DNA of 64,000 nucleotides from positions 23,949 to 87,948 of the forward strand of contig NZ_JADNRM010000016.1 of assembly GCF_021730445.1 (NCBI RefSeq), given 5' to 3'. Numbering within the stretch: position 1 is the first letter of the stretch; each line of letters starts with the position of its first letter. Positions 63,543 to 64,000 of this stretch are shown here, in pieces. The notes under the pieces are model-generated. The model was given only the letters and a program-made list of their open reading frames with translations. It was not told the origin of the DNA and searched no databases. The stretch comes from Phocaeicola faecalis (GTDB taxonomy: Bacteria > Bacteroidota > Bacteroidia > Bacteroidales > Bacteroidaceae). Position numbers and translations under genes: made by a program.

Positions 63543-63776
63543 CGAGTTTTATTCAATACTGGAAAATGATAGAATATTTTTTTGTTAAGGTGAAAGAAAA
63601 TTTAGCAGAAACAATAACCAACCCTACCCCGACAAAGCCTCCATTATCTGATTAGCCATTCATTTGCATCCTCCTCCGTTCACGTATATAAAGCGGATTA
63701 AGTCAAAAAGTGTGCGGGTATCATAGTTTGAGAAAATCCGGGTCACTTATTATTCTTGGGGAGGGAGTAAATATCC
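63543..63776. other. Intergenic region upstream of guaB
   Basis: I see no gene, RNA or strong hairpin in this AT-rich stretch apart from the guaB promoter next to it. It leads into repeat B. Confidence 0.5.
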
Positions 63777-64000
63777 TATCACAAACAAAGGAAAGAACAA
63801 GCCGTTTCATAGGGTCAGCCAAGACCTTTTGAACGGAAGATTATTACAGACTCCGGCAGTGGACTGTACAGTCCACTGTAGTAGTCTGTACGGTCCACTG
63901 CAACGGACTATACAGTCCGCTGCCGGAGACTGTAGTAATCCGACGGACACACAGGCATAACCGAAAGGACGAAAACGCTTAGTCCGCCTAATGAAACGAC
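63777..64000. repeat. Palindrome-rich interspersed repeat, family B, copy 2 (runs off the edge)
   Basis: Same orientation as 38816-39040. It contains a perfect 22-bp palindrome at 63857-63878 (arms CAGTGGACTGT) nested in a 20-bp near-perfect inverted repeat (ATTATTACAGACTCCGGCAG against CTGCCGGAGACTGTAGTAAT), so the whole unit can fold into one large hairpin. It continues to the window end. Confidence 0.85.

Noticed and set aside
63777..64000. Repeat B considered as a tRNA-like or CRISPR element.
   Set aside because: No cloverleaf and no regular spacing of direct repeats; it is a nested palindrome.

Overview
The window is chromosomal DNA from a gut-type Bacteroides; I cannot name the species. 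The evidence is the promoter type (TAnnTTTG at -7, often TTTG near -33, with little Shine-Dalgarno signal) and the gene families: a tyrosine recombinase next to a UpxY-like NusG paralogue, fimbrillin-like and six-bladed-propeller lipoproteins, an NVEALA peptide, DUF4248, a Bacteroidetes HU-like protein, a 'smalltalk' peptide and SurA-like tandem chaperones.

Region 1 (1-8.5 kb) is accessory DNA. It opens with the 3' part of a Toprim primase/DnaB-type helicase, then DUF4248, an HU-like protein and a small hydrophobic peptide. After an interspersed repeat comes an AT-rich, decaying stretch: a RelE-like toxin with a partner protein, a frameshifted nucleotidyltransferase, a helicase-associated-domain protein, a broken DUF3791/DUF3990/DUF3791 module, an unrecognised gene fragment, a possible UpxZ, a UpxY-like antiterminator and a tyrosine recombinase. 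This is the head of a capsular-polysaccharide locus without any polysaccharide genes. Its promoter lies between two perfect 14-bp inverted repeats (7264-7277 and 7464-7477) and currently points away from upxY, so the switch appears to be OFF. The recombinase has Cys where family members have the first catalytic Arg, so the switch may be frozen.

Region 2 (8.6-17.9 kb): a cyclophilin lipoprotein, an M16 peptidase, a MATE exporter and a hybrid histidine kinase (REC+Hpt) run in one direction. A sigma-54-type response regulator follows, separated from the kinase by an opposite-strand DUF1016 nuclease gene and an integrase remnant. A sigma-54-like promoter in front of a small PepSY-like exported protein suggests the target.

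Region 3 (18-32 kb) is mostly housekeeping: a TetR-fabG-pseudouridine synthase operon, initiator tRNA, GH2 glycosidase, fimbrillin-like lipoprotein, DEAD-box helicase, a phosphoesterase/PQQ-propeller fusion with an EEP phosphatase, cysK and mnmA.

Region 4 (32-39 kb) is an accessory island. A TPR/HTH membrane regulator is followed by exported proteins, lipoproteins, a MORN (YwqK) protein and membrane proteins of unknown role. Two of these genes share a duplicated operator/promoter. The island ends in a palindrome-rich repeat of about 225 bp that recurs at the right edge of the window.

Region 5 (39-64 kb) is core genome: five tandem tRNA-Val(TAC), trpS, carB behind a terminator-like leader hairpin, a propeller lipoprotein with an NVEALA peptide, an ABC exporter, a GH20 hexosaminidase with a TlpA-like protein, yaaA, an OmpA-family protein, and a leftward operon guaB - three SurA-like proteins - OstA-like - small membrane protein - mutL, which fits outer-membrane biogenesis.
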